NCBI RefSeq assembly: GCF_040719265.1 | Contig: NZ_JBFDAH010000014.1 | Span: 1 to 64,000 of the forward strand | DNA length: 64,000 bases | Source: Aliikangiella maris | GTDB lineage: Bacteria > Pseudomonadota > Gammaproteobacteria > Enterobacterales > Kangiellaceae | Reading direction: 5' to 3' | Shown here: positions 46,167-56,369 of the stretch, in pieces | Layout: each line of letters starts with the position of its first letter | Numbering within the stretch: the stretch's first letter is position 1 | Program-made: the position numbers and the translations under genes | The notes under the pieces: generated by a model | Told to the model about the DNA's origin: nothing | Databases searched by the model: none | The model's input: only the letters and a program-made list of their open reading frames with translations

Positions 46167-46934
46167 TTAATGTCCAGCTTGTTTGAGCTCTTGCAAACCT
46201 TTTCGAGCAAGTTGCTGCTGGGCACCACCATAATTATTGATTATTTCATTATATAGGGACTTTGCTTCTTCCCAATTTCCCTGCTTAGTCTTAATTTCAG
46301 CCAACTTTAACAAAGCGGTTGATAATTTTGTTGACTCAGGAAAGTCTTGTCTTAGCAGATTAAACTGTTTTTCAGCTTCTACCAAGTTCGATTGAGCAAA
46401 GTAAACCTGACCTATCCAAAAACGGGCATTATCTGAAAATGAGCCTTGGGGATATTGAGTTAAGAACTCCTCAAATCCTTTGATTGCCTCACTATATTGG
46501 CGGTTTCTCACCAATTTAAATGCCGCTTCAAATGCATCTCTTTCACTACCAGAGGCTGTCGGTGTTGTGACAGACTGGGAGGGCTGACGGGTCGTTTTGG
46601 CTGTTGTTGATGGCGGGCTACTTTGTGCGGTCGGTACCGCTGTTCTCGGGAGCGCACTTAATCGATTTTCAATATCACGGTACAAGTCTCGTTGACGTTC
46701 CTGTATCTGATTCAACTGGTAACCATGTTCTTCAACTAATCCACGCAGTTCTTTTACTTCATCCTGCAGTGCAGAAAGCTGCTGATTCATCTGGGCTTGA
46801 AGTTGAGTTTTGGTTTGTAGCTGTTGTTCGAGATATTGAAGACGCTGCTCAACAGAAAGTTGAGATTGGGCAAATACGCTTAAGGAGGTAGTGGCAGCTA
46901 AAGCTGCCACCAAATAGATAGGACTAACCTTCAT
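46167..46934 (-). CDS. cpoB: Cell division coordinator CpoB (YbgF)
   Basis: About 255 residues with a signal peptide (SVFA|Q). An N-terminal coiled coil (about 25-75, LSVEQRLQYLEQQLQTKTQL) forms the trimer that meets TolA. A Ser/Thr/Pro linker follows, then TPR repeats (AFKLVRNRQYSEAIKGFEEF, DNARFWIGQVYFAQSN). It couples Tol-Pal with peptidoglycan synthesis at division. The ATG at 46932-46934 lies inside the last codons of pal, so the two overlap by 11 bases. Confidence 0.9.
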   Translation of the reverse strand: MKVSPIYLVAALAATTSLSVFAQSQLSVEQRLQYLEQQLQTKTQLQAQMNQQLSALQDEVKELRGLVEEHGYQLNQIQERQRDLYRDIENRLSALPRTAVPTAQSSPPSTTAKTTRQPSQSVTTPTASGSERDAFEAAFKLVRNRQYSEAIKGFEEFLTQYPQGSFSDNARFWIGQVYFAQSNLVEAEKQFNLLRQDFPESTKLSTALLKLAEIKTKQGNWEEAKSLYNEIINNYGGAQQQLARKGLQELKQAGH

Positions 46935-47457
46935 ATTCCAAAACACCACGGCGATTTTGTGACCAGGCACTTTCGTCATGTCCATCAATAGCAGGCTCTT
47001 CTTCACCTTTACTAACGGTTCTGATTTGTGAAGCAGCAACACCATTAATCATTAGTAATTGAGCAATAGCTTTTGCACGACGCTCACCTAAAGCCAAGTT
47101 GTAAGCTGGTGTGCCACGCTCGTCACAGTGACCTTCAACAACTACAGTGATGGCATTGTTACGTGACAAAAACCAAGCATGTGCTTCAAGCAATGCACGC
47201 GCTTCAGGCTTAATGGTGTCATCATCAAGGTCAAAATAAACAACACGAGCTTGACGAGTTTCAGTATTAATACGTGCCATACGCTCTTCAGCAGTTTCAA
47301 CATCTGCTGCAGGGGTAGTAGTAGTGACAGTAGTAGTTTCTGTCTCTTGACTTTGTTCTGCATTATTATTTGAGACGGTTTCTTTACCGGCACAAGCAAA
47401 CAAGAATACAGCCGAAGCCAGAACGATAAAGCCTTTCCCCAATTTGGTGATTGACAT
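46924..47457 (-). CDS. pal: Peptidoglycan-associated lipoprotein Pal
   Basis: 177 residues. It has a lipobox with Cys22 (FLFAC), a Thr-rich linker and an OmpA-like domain (VYFDLDDDTIKPEARALLEA, then VEGHCDERGTPAYNLALGERR) that binds peptidoglycan. AGGAG stands before the ATG. It follows tolB by 109 bases. Confidence 0.96.
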   Translation of the reverse strand: MSITKLGKGFIVLASAVFLFACAGKETVSNNNAEQSQETETTTVTTTTPAADVETAEERMARINTETRQARVVYFDLDDDTIKPEARALLEAHAWFLSRNNAITVVVEGHCDERGTPAYNLALGERRAKAIAQLLMINGVAASQIRTVSKGEEEPAIDGHDESAWSQNRRGVLEYEG

Positions 47458-47566
47458 AAGATTGCTCCTATTTTTTAGCTATTAAATTAAAATTATGTAA
47501 TTCTGCCCATTATCCACGATTTTTATAGTCATTAACAATGACATTTTCAAAAAAGCGTGACTTTCA

Positions 47567-48916
47567 TCAATTTAGAAAAGGCGACCAGACGGGAGCCTTA
47601 ACCTCTCCTTCACGTGATGGTAAACGTGCTTTAAAGCGTCCATCAGTCGAAACTACTGAAAGTACCCGCCGATTTCCGTACACTGTAGCATAGATCACCA
47701 TGCTGCCATTAGGCGCAAGACTAGGTGATTCATCTAAAGAAGTCTCGGTTAAAGTCTGCATTGCTCGGGTTTCAGTGTCTTGCACCGCAACGTGGAATAT
47801 ACCATTAGTTCGGTTAATAAACACCATCGTTTTGCCATCTGGCGTTAGTGAAGCACTGGCATTATAGTTGCCTTCCCAGGTAATGCGTTGTGCCCGACTG
47901 CTAGCAAGATTTTGGCGATAAATTTGTGGCCCACGGCCTCGATCTGAAGTAAACAACAGTGACTGACCATCAGGTGTCCAACTAGCTTCGGTTTCGATTG
48001 AGTTGGGATTATTGGTAATTCGTGAGAAACGTTGGCTAAGTAAGTCCATCACATAGATTTCACTATTGCCATCACGAGATAAAGTAATCGCTAAGCGTCG
48101 CCCGTCGGGCGAATAACTGGGAGAATCATTAATTCCTTCAAAAGCCGCGATACGCTTACGGCTGTTAGCTTTATAAATATCTTGAATAAATACTTGTGAG
48201 CGACCATTTTCAAAGGAAACATAAGCCATTTGCTTTGCATCTGGAGACCAGGCGGGCGACATAATGGGTTGAGTACTCTGGAAAATTATTTGAGGTGCAA
48301 ATCCATCTGAATCGGCAACCATGAGACTGTATGGTTTGGCCCGGGTTTTATCAACGCTTACATAAGCAATTCGTGTCGCAAATGCGCCGCGTTCACCGGT
48401 CAGTTTCAAGTAAATTCTATCAGCGATACGATGAGCATGAAAACGTAAATCGTTAGGTTTAACGATTGCACGATATTCATCAAGCACCTGACGATTCGCT
48501 TTAACTAACTCACCATTGACCAGTTCTTGCTCTTGCATATAAACATCGATAAGCGCATAACTAATATCAAACCGCCCATCAGCCTGCTCAACAATACGGC
48601 CAACAACAACTGCCTCAATGCCTTTTTCACGCCAAAGACTAATATTGACGGCTTCTGCGCTGTCCACTTGCTGTAACAACAAATGACGTGCCATAGGGTT
48701 AAATCGGCCACTGCGTCTTAAATCGGCAGCAATAATGGCACCGATATCTTCGGTTGGTCGATCAGCAATGCCTTTAAAAGAAAAAGGTAAAACAGCCACT
48801 GGTCTGGCACTATCCATGCCGGAAGTAATAACGATATTAATTTCAGCCTGTAAAGTTTGCATTCCCAGCCAGAAAATGATGATAAACCTTAATAATTGGT
48901 TAATTTTTTGCTTCAT
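47567..48916 (-). CDS. tolB: Tol-Pal periplasmic protein TolB
   Basis: 449 residues with a signal peptide (cleavage about LQA|EIN), an N-terminal alpha/beta domain (VAVLPFSFKGIADRPTEDIG) and a six-bladed propeller with repeats of the type MSPAWSPDAKQMAYVS. It shuttles between Pal and TolA. It starts inside the 3' end of tolA (17-base overlap), with GAGAC as the ribosome site. Confidence 0.97.
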   Translation of the reverse strand: MKQKINQLLRFIIIFWLGMQTLQAEINIVITSGMDSARPVAVLPFSFKGIADRPTEDIGAIIAADLRRSGRFNPMARHLLLQQVDSAEAVNISLWREKGIEAVVVGRIVEQADGRFDISYALIDVYMQEQELVNGELVKANRQVLDEYRAIVKPNDLRFHAHRIADRIYLKLTGERGAFATRIAYVSVDKTRAKPYSLMVADSDGFAPQIIFQSTQPIMSPAWSPDAKQMAYVSFENGRSQVFIQDIYKANSRKRIAAFEGINDSPSYSPDGRRLAITLSRDGNSEIYVMDLLSQRFSRITNNPNSIETEASWTPDGQSLLFTSDRGRGPQIYRQNLASSRAQRITWEGNYNASASLTPDGKTMVFINRTNGIFHVAVQDTETRAMQTLTETSLDESPSLAPNGSMVIYATVYGNRRVLSVVSTDGRFKARLPSREGEVKAPVWSPFLN

Positions 48917-49832
48917 TGTCTCGATTATCTAAAGTTAAATTAATTGATTTGAGTTGCTCAAATACATCGGGATCTTTCGACAGCGGCAAAGGTTCAGACT
49001 TGTAGATCGCTCGCCGACCCGAATCGCAGTGTTGCGTACCACCTTCGACCACATTAACATCAATAACTAATCCACCAGGTGCAATTTTAATTTTAAATTT
49101 ACACATACCTAACTGCTCAGGTTCAATCCAGTTACGCTTTATAATGCCTTGAATCAAGGTAATATATTTATCAACTTCATTCATCACCTGTGCATGATGA
49201 GCAGCCTGTAACTCGGCGGCTTCAGCTTCCATCTGCGCTTGCATTTCGCGCTCCAAAGCTTCCTGACGCGCTTTTTCTTCAGCTTCTTTGCGCTTTCGTT
49301 CGGCTTCTTCACGTGCTTTGCGTTTACGCTCTTCTTCTTTTCGTTTTCGTTCTGCTTCGGCTTTGCGTTTGGCTTCAGCTTCAGCTTTACGTTTTTTCTC
49401 AGCCGCTTCTTTTTGCTTTTTCTCTGCTTCAGCCTGACGCTTTCGCTCTTGCTCTTCGGCGATTCTTTTCTTCTTTAAATCCGCCGCTTTACTCTCTTCT
49501 TCTTTTCTTTTTTGTTCAGCCTGCTCTTGTCTTAATCGAGCTTCATTGGCCTTACGTTCTTCCTCTTTACGTTTACGTTGTGCTTCTTGTTCCGCTTTTT
49601 TTAAGTCTTCCAATCGTTTTTTTTCTTTACGCTGTTGTTCCAACTTTTCATCTTTTATATTTTTTACCAGTTGCTCAATTCGTTGGCTATTGATTGCTTT
49701 AACATTAATTTGCGTAACCGGCGCACTAGATTGTTTGAGTTCAACTTTTGAAAATTTATAATTAACCACCAATAACGCAATCAGCCCAACATGAGCTATG
49801 ACAGAGATGAGTATGGCTAACTTTAACTTCAT
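48900..49832 (-). CDS. tolA: Tol-Pal protein TolA
   Basis: 310 residues. One N-terminal membrane helix (about 5-24) leads to a long Lys/Glu/Ala helical rod (about 60-210), then a C-terminal globular domain with VDKYITLIQGIIKRNWIEPE and a cysteine pair (GMCKFKI, THCDSGR). It transmits force from TolQR to Pal and TolB. AGGAAA precedes the ATG. The low-complexity rod explains the long antisense reading frames here. Confidence 0.95.
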   Translation of the reverse strand: MKLKLAILISVIAHVGLIALLVVNYKFSKVELKQSSAPVTQINVKAINSQRIEQLVKNIKDEKLEQQRKEKKRLEDLKKAEQEAQRKRKEEERKANEARLRQEQAEQKRKEEESKAADLKKKRIAEEQERKRQAEAEKKQKEAAEKKRKAEAEAKRKAEAERKRKEEERKRKAREEAERKRKEAEEKARQEALEREMQAQMEAEAAELQAAHHAQVMNEVDKYITLIQGIIKRNWIEPEQLGMCKFKIKIAPGGLVIDVNVVEGGTQHCDSGRRAIYKSEPLPLSKDPDVFEQLKSINLTLDNRDNEAKN

Positions 49833-49940
49833 TATTTCCTGACTTTTTATCGACTGATGTTATATGTGAGTGATTAATATTAAATTGAATTTATTAATTC
49901 ATCGTGTTTACTGCTTGAAATAATTTATTTGATTAATGGA

Positions 49941-50375
49941 CTACTCCGGATCGGTCATCAGTCCAATCGACTCAATGCCCGCCTCGGTTTGTAATAAAAC
50001 CATCAGTTGAACAACTTTATCGTATGCAACCGTTTTATCGCCATTAATCATAATTTGTGTATTTGGATTAACTTTGCGATGAGCAATAACCAGTTCTACC
50101 AGTTGGTGTGCTTCTAGCGCCTGATCAGCACTATCACCAACCGATAAATAATAATTACCACTAGCATCAATACTTGCAATAAGTGGAGGCTCTTGATCGG
50201 CAGGTATTGGTTCTGCCGCTGCTTCAGGTAGATCGACTTTAACGCCCGCAGTGATTAACGGTGCAGTAATCATAAAAATAACAAGCAACACCAGCATGAC
50301 ATCGATATATGGCACAACATTTATTTCTGCCATAGGACGACGTTTATTTTTGCGTATAATCGGTGAGCTGTTCAT
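49941..50375 (-). CDS. tolR: Tol-Pal protein TolR
   Basis: 144 residues. It has one membrane helix (about 23-45) with the proton-path Asp in VVPYIDVMLVLLVIFMITAP, and a periplasmic ExbD-like domain. It lies between tolQ and tolA with about 110 bases of non-coding DNA on each side, wider gaps than in enterobacteria. Confidence 0.97.
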   Translation of the reverse strand: MNSSPIIRKNKRRPMAEINVVPYIDVMLVLLVIFMITAPLITAGVKVDLPEAAAEPIPADQEPPLIASIDASGNYYLSVGDSADQALEAHQLVELVIAHRKVNPNTQIMINGDKTVAYDKVVQLMVLLQTEAGIESIGLMTDPE

Positions 50376-50496
50376 ATTTTCATTTCACTCGGCATTGAGT
50401 TCATCTTGTAATTTGTTAATTTGTTATTTAACTAGTCGCGCAAAATTTCGTCAAAACATTAAAATTGACAATACCCAGTTAATAAAAGGTTTACCA

Positions 50497-51183
50497 TTAA
50501 GCCGTCGCGCTGCTATGGGCTTTACGATGTAAAATACCAGAAAACTCTTCTACAAAATTTTCATATTGTGTTTCGATTCGCTGTACCTGATGAGTAAACC
50601 GGTTGTAGGCAATTACTGCGGGAATTGCCGCAAATAACCCCATTGCTGTCGCAATTAATGCTTCAGCAATACCTGGCGCAACCATCGATAAGGTCGCCTG
50701 TTTCACTGAACCTAAAGCAATAAATGAATTCATAATGCCCCAAACAGTACCAAATAATCCAACATAGGGCGTCGTTGAACCGACCGTTGCTAAAAAAGAT
50801 AAATTGACTTCAACTTTATCAATTTCTCTCGAGTAAGCTACCCGCATGGCACGATGCGTACCATCCATCACAGCCTGAGCCGAGGTGCCCGCCTGTTTGC
50901 GCAGTCGCGCGAACTCACGGTAGCCAGCCAGAAAAATGAGCTCCATACCTTTTGGGTGTGTCTGATGGCTGGTTAAATCATTGTAAAGTTTGTTCAAGTC
51001 AATTCCAGACCAAAAACGCTCTTCAAACTTACTACCAAGTGACATCGCCGATTTTAAACTGCGACTACGCTCAATAATCATTCCCCAAGAAATGATGGAT
51101 AACAGCAATAAACCAATCATGACAATTTGTACAACGACACTGGCTTGCAAAAACAGATTTAGAATTGACATATCAGCTGACAC
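50497..51183 (-). CDS. tolQ: Tol-Pal protein TolQ
   Basis: 228 residues with three membrane helices (about 14-36, 133-155 and 166-190). The ExbB-type motifs FLATVGSTTPYVGLFGTVWGI and AIPAVIAYNRF are present. Together with TolR it is the proton-driven motor. The GTG at 51181-51183 is favoured over an ATG four codons later because GAGGAG stands seven bases before it. It overlaps ybgC by 11 bases. Confidence 0.96.
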   Translation of the reverse strand: MSADMSILNLFLQASVVVQIVMIGLLLLSIISWGMIIERSRSLKSAMSLGSKFEERFWSGIDLNKLYNDLTSHQTHPKGMELIFLAGYREFARLRKQAGTSAQAVMDGTHRAMRVAYSREIDKVEVNLSFLATVGSTTPYVGLFGTVWGIMNSFIALGSVKQATLSMVAPGIAEALIATAMGLFAAIPAVIAYNRFTHQVQRIETQYENFVEEFSGILHRKAHSSATA

Positions 51184-51586
51184 GCTGCAGCTCCTCTTTA
51201 ACTTCTGCCGGTAAACGACAGGGGGTAAACGAATCCAGATTCAGAGAGACGATTTGGACATTAGCTCGACAAAGTATATTTTCCCGATCATTTTCGCGGA
51301 ATAATTGTTGTTCAGTAATAAAACTAGCCCCTTTTGATTTCGAAATGACGCTTATAACAGCCAGCCGCTCATTGAGCCTGGCAGGTTTAATGAAATCAAT
51401 ATCGATATGACCAACCGCAAACACAGTATTACGCCGCATTAATAACGCCTGATCAATTCCTAAATGGTTAAACCACTCAGTTCTGGCACGCTCAAAATAC
51501 TTTAAATAGTTGGCATGATAAACCACACCACCCGCGTCAGTATCTTCAAAATAGACCCTTACAGGCCAAATAAATTCAGTCGACAT
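51173..51586 (-). CDS. ybgC: Acyl-CoA thioesterase YbgC
   Basis: 137 residues, hot-dog fold. The active-site motif FEDTDAGGVVYHANYLKYFE holds the catalytic Asp. It is first in the tol-pal cluster, as in most gammaproteobacteria, and its 3' end contains the tolQ ribosome site. Likely substrates are short or branched acyl-CoA. Confidence 0.94.
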   Translation of the reverse strand: MSTEFIWPVRVYFEDTDAGGVVYHANYLKYFERARTEWFNHLGIDQALLMRRNTVFAVGHIDIDFIKPARLNERLAVISVISKSKGASFITEQQLFRENDRENILCRANVQIVSLNLDSFTPCRLPAEVKEELQRVS

Positions 51587-51768
51587 TTAAGATATCGGTT
51601 TTGTCTTTCTTATTTAAGGACAGAACTATAACTAAATAGCCACAAAAATTTAACCACAATCGGAAAAATTCTTACAATTTTGAGTAATTTCTCAGGAAAT
51701 GATGTTAAGCAATTGAAAATTATTTAATTTTTAGTATTTTGAACAGTATAATAATTAACTACATTCTC

Positions 51769-52335
51769 CTAGCCGATAGTTAATTTCCAATGCATAATTT
51801 CATTCAATTGATATTTTCTATCGGGTTCTTGAAGTTCGAATCCAAAACTTTGATAGATTTTAATTGCACTGGCAAATTGCGGGACAGTCTCTAAAACAAG
51901 TTGCTTCATGCCTTTTGATTGTGCACTTAAAACCAGCTTTTTCAATAATCGTTGGCCAATAGACATTCCCCGGAATGAAGGTTTGACAAAGAGACGCTTT
52001 ATTTCACCAGCCTCATTGCCAACAGGCTTAAGTGCAATACACCCTGCAACCAGCGATGTATTGAATAGCTTCTCTTGATACTCATTTTTGGGTAAAACGG
52101 ATGGTAGTTTCGGCGAACTGGATAAATCATGATTTGACTGTTCTTGCGAAATGGCCAGCCATATCTCACCCATAGGAAAGTGATAATAGTCAGCTAAGTT
52201 GTTCAATTCATGGGTAAAATTCTGAAAACATTGACAAGCGTTAACAGAACTTTCATAAGCTTTGAATATTTCGCGAGCAGCATCAAGTTGCGTATCACTA
52301 AGCGCAGATATGAATTTAATTGGTTGTGATTCCAT
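51769..52335 (-). CDS. GNAT-family N-acetyltransferase
   Basis: 188 residues. The acetyl-CoA-binding core RLFVKPSFRGMSIGQRLLKK (motif A, R/Q-x-x-G-x-G/A variant GMSIGQ) and LETVPQFASAIKIYQSFGFE mark the GNAT fold. The N-terminal part carries a CQCFQNF cysteine pair. The substrate is unknown. AAGAG precedes the ATG. It lies 182 bases from ybgC on the same strand but has a hairpin upstream that separates it from the peptidase gene. Confidence 0.85.
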   Translation of the reverse strand: MESQPIKFISALSDTQLDAAREIFKAYESSVNACQCFQNFTHELNNLADYYHFPMGEIWLAISQEQSNHDLSSSPKLPSVLPKNEYQEKLFNTSLVAGCIALKPVGNEAGEIKRLFVKPSFRGMSIGQRLLKKLVLSAQSKGMKQLVLETVPQFASAIKIYQSFGFELQEPDRKYQLNEIMHWKLTIG

Positions 52336-52364
52336 AAATCACTCTTTTTGCGGAGTAAACTATC

Positions 52365-52397
52365 AATAAATCCCTCCACAGTGCAGAGGGATTTATT
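52365..52397 (-). terminator. Hairpin between peptidase and GNAT genes
   Basis: AATAAATCCCTC/GAGGGATTTATT forms a 12-base perfect stem, 73 bases after the peptidase stop. The T-run is weak, but position fits a terminator. Confidence 0.6.
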
Positions 52398-52470
52398 GAT
52401 TATCGATAATTGATTTTCAATAACTGCTTAATTAATCATCATTTGCATTATAGCAAAGTATATAAGATAG

Positions 52471-54525
52471 TTAGTCTTCCTTTTCTAGACGCTTGATTTC
52501 ATCGATATGCTGAATTTGATAAGGTGGGATCGCTTTACCTTTATTATCACCTTGTAAATAGAAACTCATCCAGCGCATCAGTCTCATAGAATAATCAAGC
52601 TGCGCAGCAACTCGCCGATTACCATGAGGTTCATTTGGATAAAGCACCAGTCTAACAGGTGTATCGGTACGAGTTTTTATATACCGATAAAGCTCCATCG
52701 ATTGGCTAGGATGAACTCGCGTATCTTTTTCGCCATGCAAAATCAGTAATGGGGTTTTGGCTTTATCGGTATGAAAAATCGGGCTTCGCTCAAGCATCCA
52801 TTGCCATCTTTCCCAAGGATAATTCCGCGCGTGTACATCGTGCATCTCTTGTGGAATGTCTGTTGTTCCAAATTTAGATAACTGGTTAGCAATTCCCACA
52901 AACATCACGCTGGCAGCAAAGTGCTCACTTAATGCTGTCGCTCCCCATGCCGATGCATATCCACCATATGAACCGCCCGTAATGCCCACGCGCTTTTTAT
53001 CAACCAGTCCTATGTCTGACAAATGAGTAATCGCATCAACTAAATCATTAAATTCTGCACCGGCATAATCGGCTTGTCCCAGTTTTGAAAATTCGACACC
53101 ACGACCAGTACTTCCTCGATAATTCGGTAAAAATACAGCAAACCCTTGCTCTGCGGCATACTTTACCGGATAACTGTAACGATCTAGCCAAGCATCGCTA
53201 ATATGACTTTCCGGACCACCATGTACCATCATAATCAATGGATAGCGTTTTTTCTTTTTGTAATTTAATGGATAAATTAATACACCTTGCAAATCGAGAC
53301 CATCTCGCGCTTTATAAGTAATAGTTTGCTGTTCGGGTAACTTGATTTTACTTAATTGTGGATTAGTTACTGTCAAACGAGAATTTTTACCACTGGAAAG
53401 TTCAAAAACTTCAGCTGGATATTTATCACTACTCCCAACCCCGATTAATGCTTTTCCCGACGAATCACTATCAAGCGAAGTAATGACCACCTCTCCTGCT
53501 GGCACTTTGGTTTTAATGTTACCGCTATCAATATTAACAACCGCAACTTCGCTTTGTGTACCAACATGGCCTAAATAAGCCAGTTCAAAATCAGATAACC
53601 ACTGCACCCCTTTTACATGCCCCATATAGTTTTTAACGGGCTCAGAAATACGTCCTGACTTTACATCTCCAACAAAGAGTCGACCTGCCGCAGGATCGTT
53701 TTTATCAACCGCACCAATAAAGGCAACATACTTGCCATCTTTGGACCATTGAGCAGCCCCCAGTTTGCCAGTTGATTTAAAATGTACTTTTTGTTTGCCC
53801 GCTAAATCGAAAATTTTATATTGTGACTTGGTATATTGATCATCAATCAAGGAAGAAGGCGCTACCTGAAGCAATAACTGATCTTTTTTGGGATGAAATT
53901 CAGCGGAAATAACATGCCAATCTAGTAAAATTTTTTCATGCTGTTTTTCCAAGTTGGTTAAATCAACTTGATAAATCAAGGTATTTTCGACCGACTCTTC
54001 ATATATTTTTGCATTAAAACCTTTTTCTTTAAGTTTTTTATCATGCTTATCTTTTTTCTTCTTTGCCAAATAAACCAGCTTCTGATCGCTATGGTTTAGT
54101 GTGTAAGCATTAATATCAGCATTTGTTGATACAATTTTTTCAGACTCACCACCATCAACGGCAATTCGATATACCGATTTATATTTATCATCATTGCGTT
54201 TTGCCAGATAGTAAATAAAGTGACTTTTTTTATCCCATTGAATAGCCGAAACATTCACTTTTCCAGTGATAAACTGACGCGATTCACCTTGCTGATTGAC
54301 CACATGGAGTTCAGCATATCGACCACCATCTTTAGCTTTATAAACTTCTCGAGGAATATTGAGCGTGTAAGCAATATACTTTCCATCAGGTGATATTGTA
54401 CTTTGCCCAACTGATTTTATTTGAACCGTTTGCGCTAAAGTTAATGTTCGACTTTCCTCTGCAAATAAGTTAAACCCTGTAATATAAATAACAAAAGCAA
54501 ACAGGCTGATTGTTGTTTTTTTCAT
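52471..54525 (-). CDS. S9 family prolyl oligopeptidase-like protease, secreted
   Basis: About 684 residues. It has a signal peptide (cleavage about NLFA|EES), a seven-bladed propeller-like N-terminal region and an alpha/beta-hydrolase domain. Its catalytic triad reads Ser519 (GGSYGGY), Asp601 (HGEKDTRVH) and His634 (NEPHGN). This is the acylaminoacyl-peptidase/DPP subgroup, probably acting on peptides in the periplasm. I start at ATG 54523-54525 because a GGGGTG ribosome site and the signal peptide begin there. Confidence 0.92.
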   Translation of the reverse strand: MKKTTISLFAFVIYITGFNLFAEESRTLTLAQTVQIKSVGQSTISPDGKYIAYTLNIPREVYKAKDGGRYAELHVVNQQGESRQFITGKVNVSAIQWDKKSHFIYYLAKRNDDKYKSVYRIAVDGGESEKIVSTNADINAYTLNHSDQKLVYLAKKKKDKHDKKLKEKGFNAKIYEESVENTLIYQVDLTNLEKQHEKILLDWHVISAEFHPKKDQLLLQVAPSSLIDDQYTKSQYKIFDLAGKQKVHFKSTGKLGAAQWSKDGKYVAFIGAVDKNDPAAGRLFVGDVKSGRISEPVKNYMGHVKGVQWLSDFELAYLGHVGTQSEVAVVNIDSGNIKTKVPAGEVVITSLDSDSSGKALIGVGSSDKYPAEVFELSSGKNSRLTVTNPQLSKIKLPEQQTITYKARDGLDLQGVLIYPLNYKKKKRYPLIMMVHGGPESHISDAWLDRYSYPVKYAAEQGFAVFLPNYRGSTGRGVEFSKLGQADYAGAEFNDLVDAITHLSDIGLVDKKRVGITGGSYGGYASAWGATALSEHFAASVMFVGIANQLSKFGTTDIPQEMHDVHARNYPWERWQWMLERSPIFHTDKAKTPLLILHGEKDTRVHPSQSMELYRYIKTRTDTPVRLVLYPNEPHGNRRVAAQLDYSMRLMRWMSFYLQGDNKGKAIPPYQIQHIDEIKRLEKED

Positions 54526-55345
54526 GACACCCCCGAAATTTTTTATCTTTTTACAAAAATATATTTTGATAACGCAGTCCGTGTAAATTTTGATTACCAA
54601 TATTGAAATAATTTTTAAAATCTGTTTTTCCTAATTCAACTGATTAATCATTTCAACAGATAAATTAATTCTATATTGGTTATTTATACATCATTAGGTA
54701 ACACATTCTTAATTAGGTTATATATTGCGCCAATCTTGGCATAATATTATTTTCTAATCGCGTGATTCCCTGGATTACTAATACACTTAGGTAATAATAA
54801 CTTGGTGTTGATTACAACTTAGGCTTTTTTAATCTCTTTTTTAAGTGGTTAATACGGTCTAAGCGTTTAAGATTTCGTGCTAACTTGAATAGCTTTGCAA
54901 AAGCCTATACGCAGCATTTTTTAATCAACCGCTATTCCACTTGGCAACATTAATAACCTCATCAAAACTAGAATACTAAGCAACACCGATATTCGATTAC
55001 CAAAAGCAATATAACAAATTAAAGCAGTCATTGTCAGACTTTGATCGATTCATGCTTATAAAAACATCCATTCTGTTAGATAATTCATTATAAGGAATAG
55101 GGATAACTGACATCATACATTTTTTACTGAGATAAATACTAGCACAATTGGTTTAGACGACAGGCATAAACCGTGTTTTTAGTTTATAACTATCTTTAAG
55201 CTGACAAGATAGATAGAATATGACAACAGCAATATACAATTGAAATATGGATATAAAATAATTCGTAAAAAATATACTTCCATCAAAGTTAAATTTGCTG
55301 ATTAATGATAAATTAAGTTGTTACAAGTTATCTGGCGAGTACTAA
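54526..55345. other. Long AT-rich intergenic region
   Basis: About 820 bases between two divergent genes without a supported reading frame. It is AT-rich, with no clear repeat or RNA gene. It should contain both promoters. GGCGAG before 55346 is a weak ribosome site of the SEC-C gene. Confidence 0.4.
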
Positions 55346-56101
55346 ATGTCAAATTTTAATCAGAAAGAAATTGAAATCTGTTTTAATCATCCCTCTATTA
55401 AAAATGCTTTTAATGGACTCTACGAATGTTTGGGACTGATTACTGCGGTGGCTACCAGCCCCGAAGAAATACCACCCGCGGAATGGATGGACCGAATTCG
55501 CCAAGACCCGACGTTACCGCCCGAATTTGAATCAAAAGAGCAAATTAAAACCTTTAGCAGCAATCTCGTCGGTTGGTGGAATGATTGTTTGACTATTTTT
55601 GACCATGGGCAAAAAATCACCTTACCTGACAAATTAGCGTTAACCGCAACCAGTAAGGCCAATAAAGCACTGAAAGAATTTTGTCGGGGTTATCTGGCTG
55701 GCAACACTTGGCTTTCACAGGTTTGGCAAAAATACTTACCCGATGACGATTCACACGCCAGCAGGAGTTTGTCTGTTTTAAATATTATTCTGGCTCGCTT
55801 TATCGATGAAAAAGCCTTAGCTGATAATGAGCCAATTCTTTACAATCAATTGCCTGACATTAAAGAGTGTTTTAAATCGCTGCCTACACTGATATCTGCG
55901 GTAGGTATGCTTGGAAAAGATCTCTCTCAAGCTTCTGACGACAATCTAAATTCAGATAGCAACCTGAGCACTACTGACAATGCGGCCCAAATCAAACCAA
56001 CCCAACACTTGCCAATTAAAAGTGCCAGTCGCAGTGTTGGGCGAAATAGCTTGTGTCCTTGTGGGAGTGGTAAAAAATTTAAGAAGTGCTGTTTACATTA
56101 G
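55346..56101 (+). CDS. UPF0149 (YecA-like) protein with C-terminal SEC-C zinc motif
   Basis: 251 residues. A helical UPF0149 domain (about 40-190, with EFCRGYLAGNTWLSQVW) is followed by a Ser/Asn/Asp-rich linker and a SEC-C zinc finger (CPCGSGKKFKKCC) at the end. SEC-C motifs occur at the end of SecA and bind Zn and SecB or ribosomes. The role here is unknown. It is alone on the plus strand in this stretch. Confidence 0.82.
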   Translation: MSNFNQKEIEICFNHPSIKNAFNGLYECLGLITAVATSPEEIPPAEWMDRIRQDPTLPPEFESKEQIKTFSSNLVGWWNDCLTIFDHGQKITLPDKLALTATSKANKALKEFCRGYLAGNTWLSQVWQKYLPDDDSHASRSLSVLNIILARFIDEKALADNEPILYNQLPDIKECFKSLPTLISAVGMLGKDLSQASDDNLNSDSNLSTTDNAAQIKPTQHLPIKSASRSVGRNSLCPCGSGKKFKKCCLH

Positions 56102-56369
56102 ATTTAACCGTTTCAATTTCAATAGCAACCTAAATAATTGCTACGGTTTAAATTGAAAATCTTAGCACCTTGAAAAGGTTAACGATTATTCTAAACTTAT
56201 TTCTATTGAGCAGATATCTAAAATAGGCATTTATCACATACCTTTATTAGACAATTTAATTTATAGTTGAGACAATTGAGTACTGGGTTAAAAAACAATA
56301 AAGCAAACTAGGTAGTTGCCATAAAAATAATATTGGCATAAAAATAATAAACATAAGGTATAAAATCCG

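Noticed and set aside
49190..49761. Long plus-strand frames rich in Phe, Leu and Ser opposite tolA
   Set aside because: They are the mirror of the Lys/Glu/Ala-rich TolA rod, whose codons read in reverse give Phe/Leu/Ser without stops. No ribosome site or conserved pattern.
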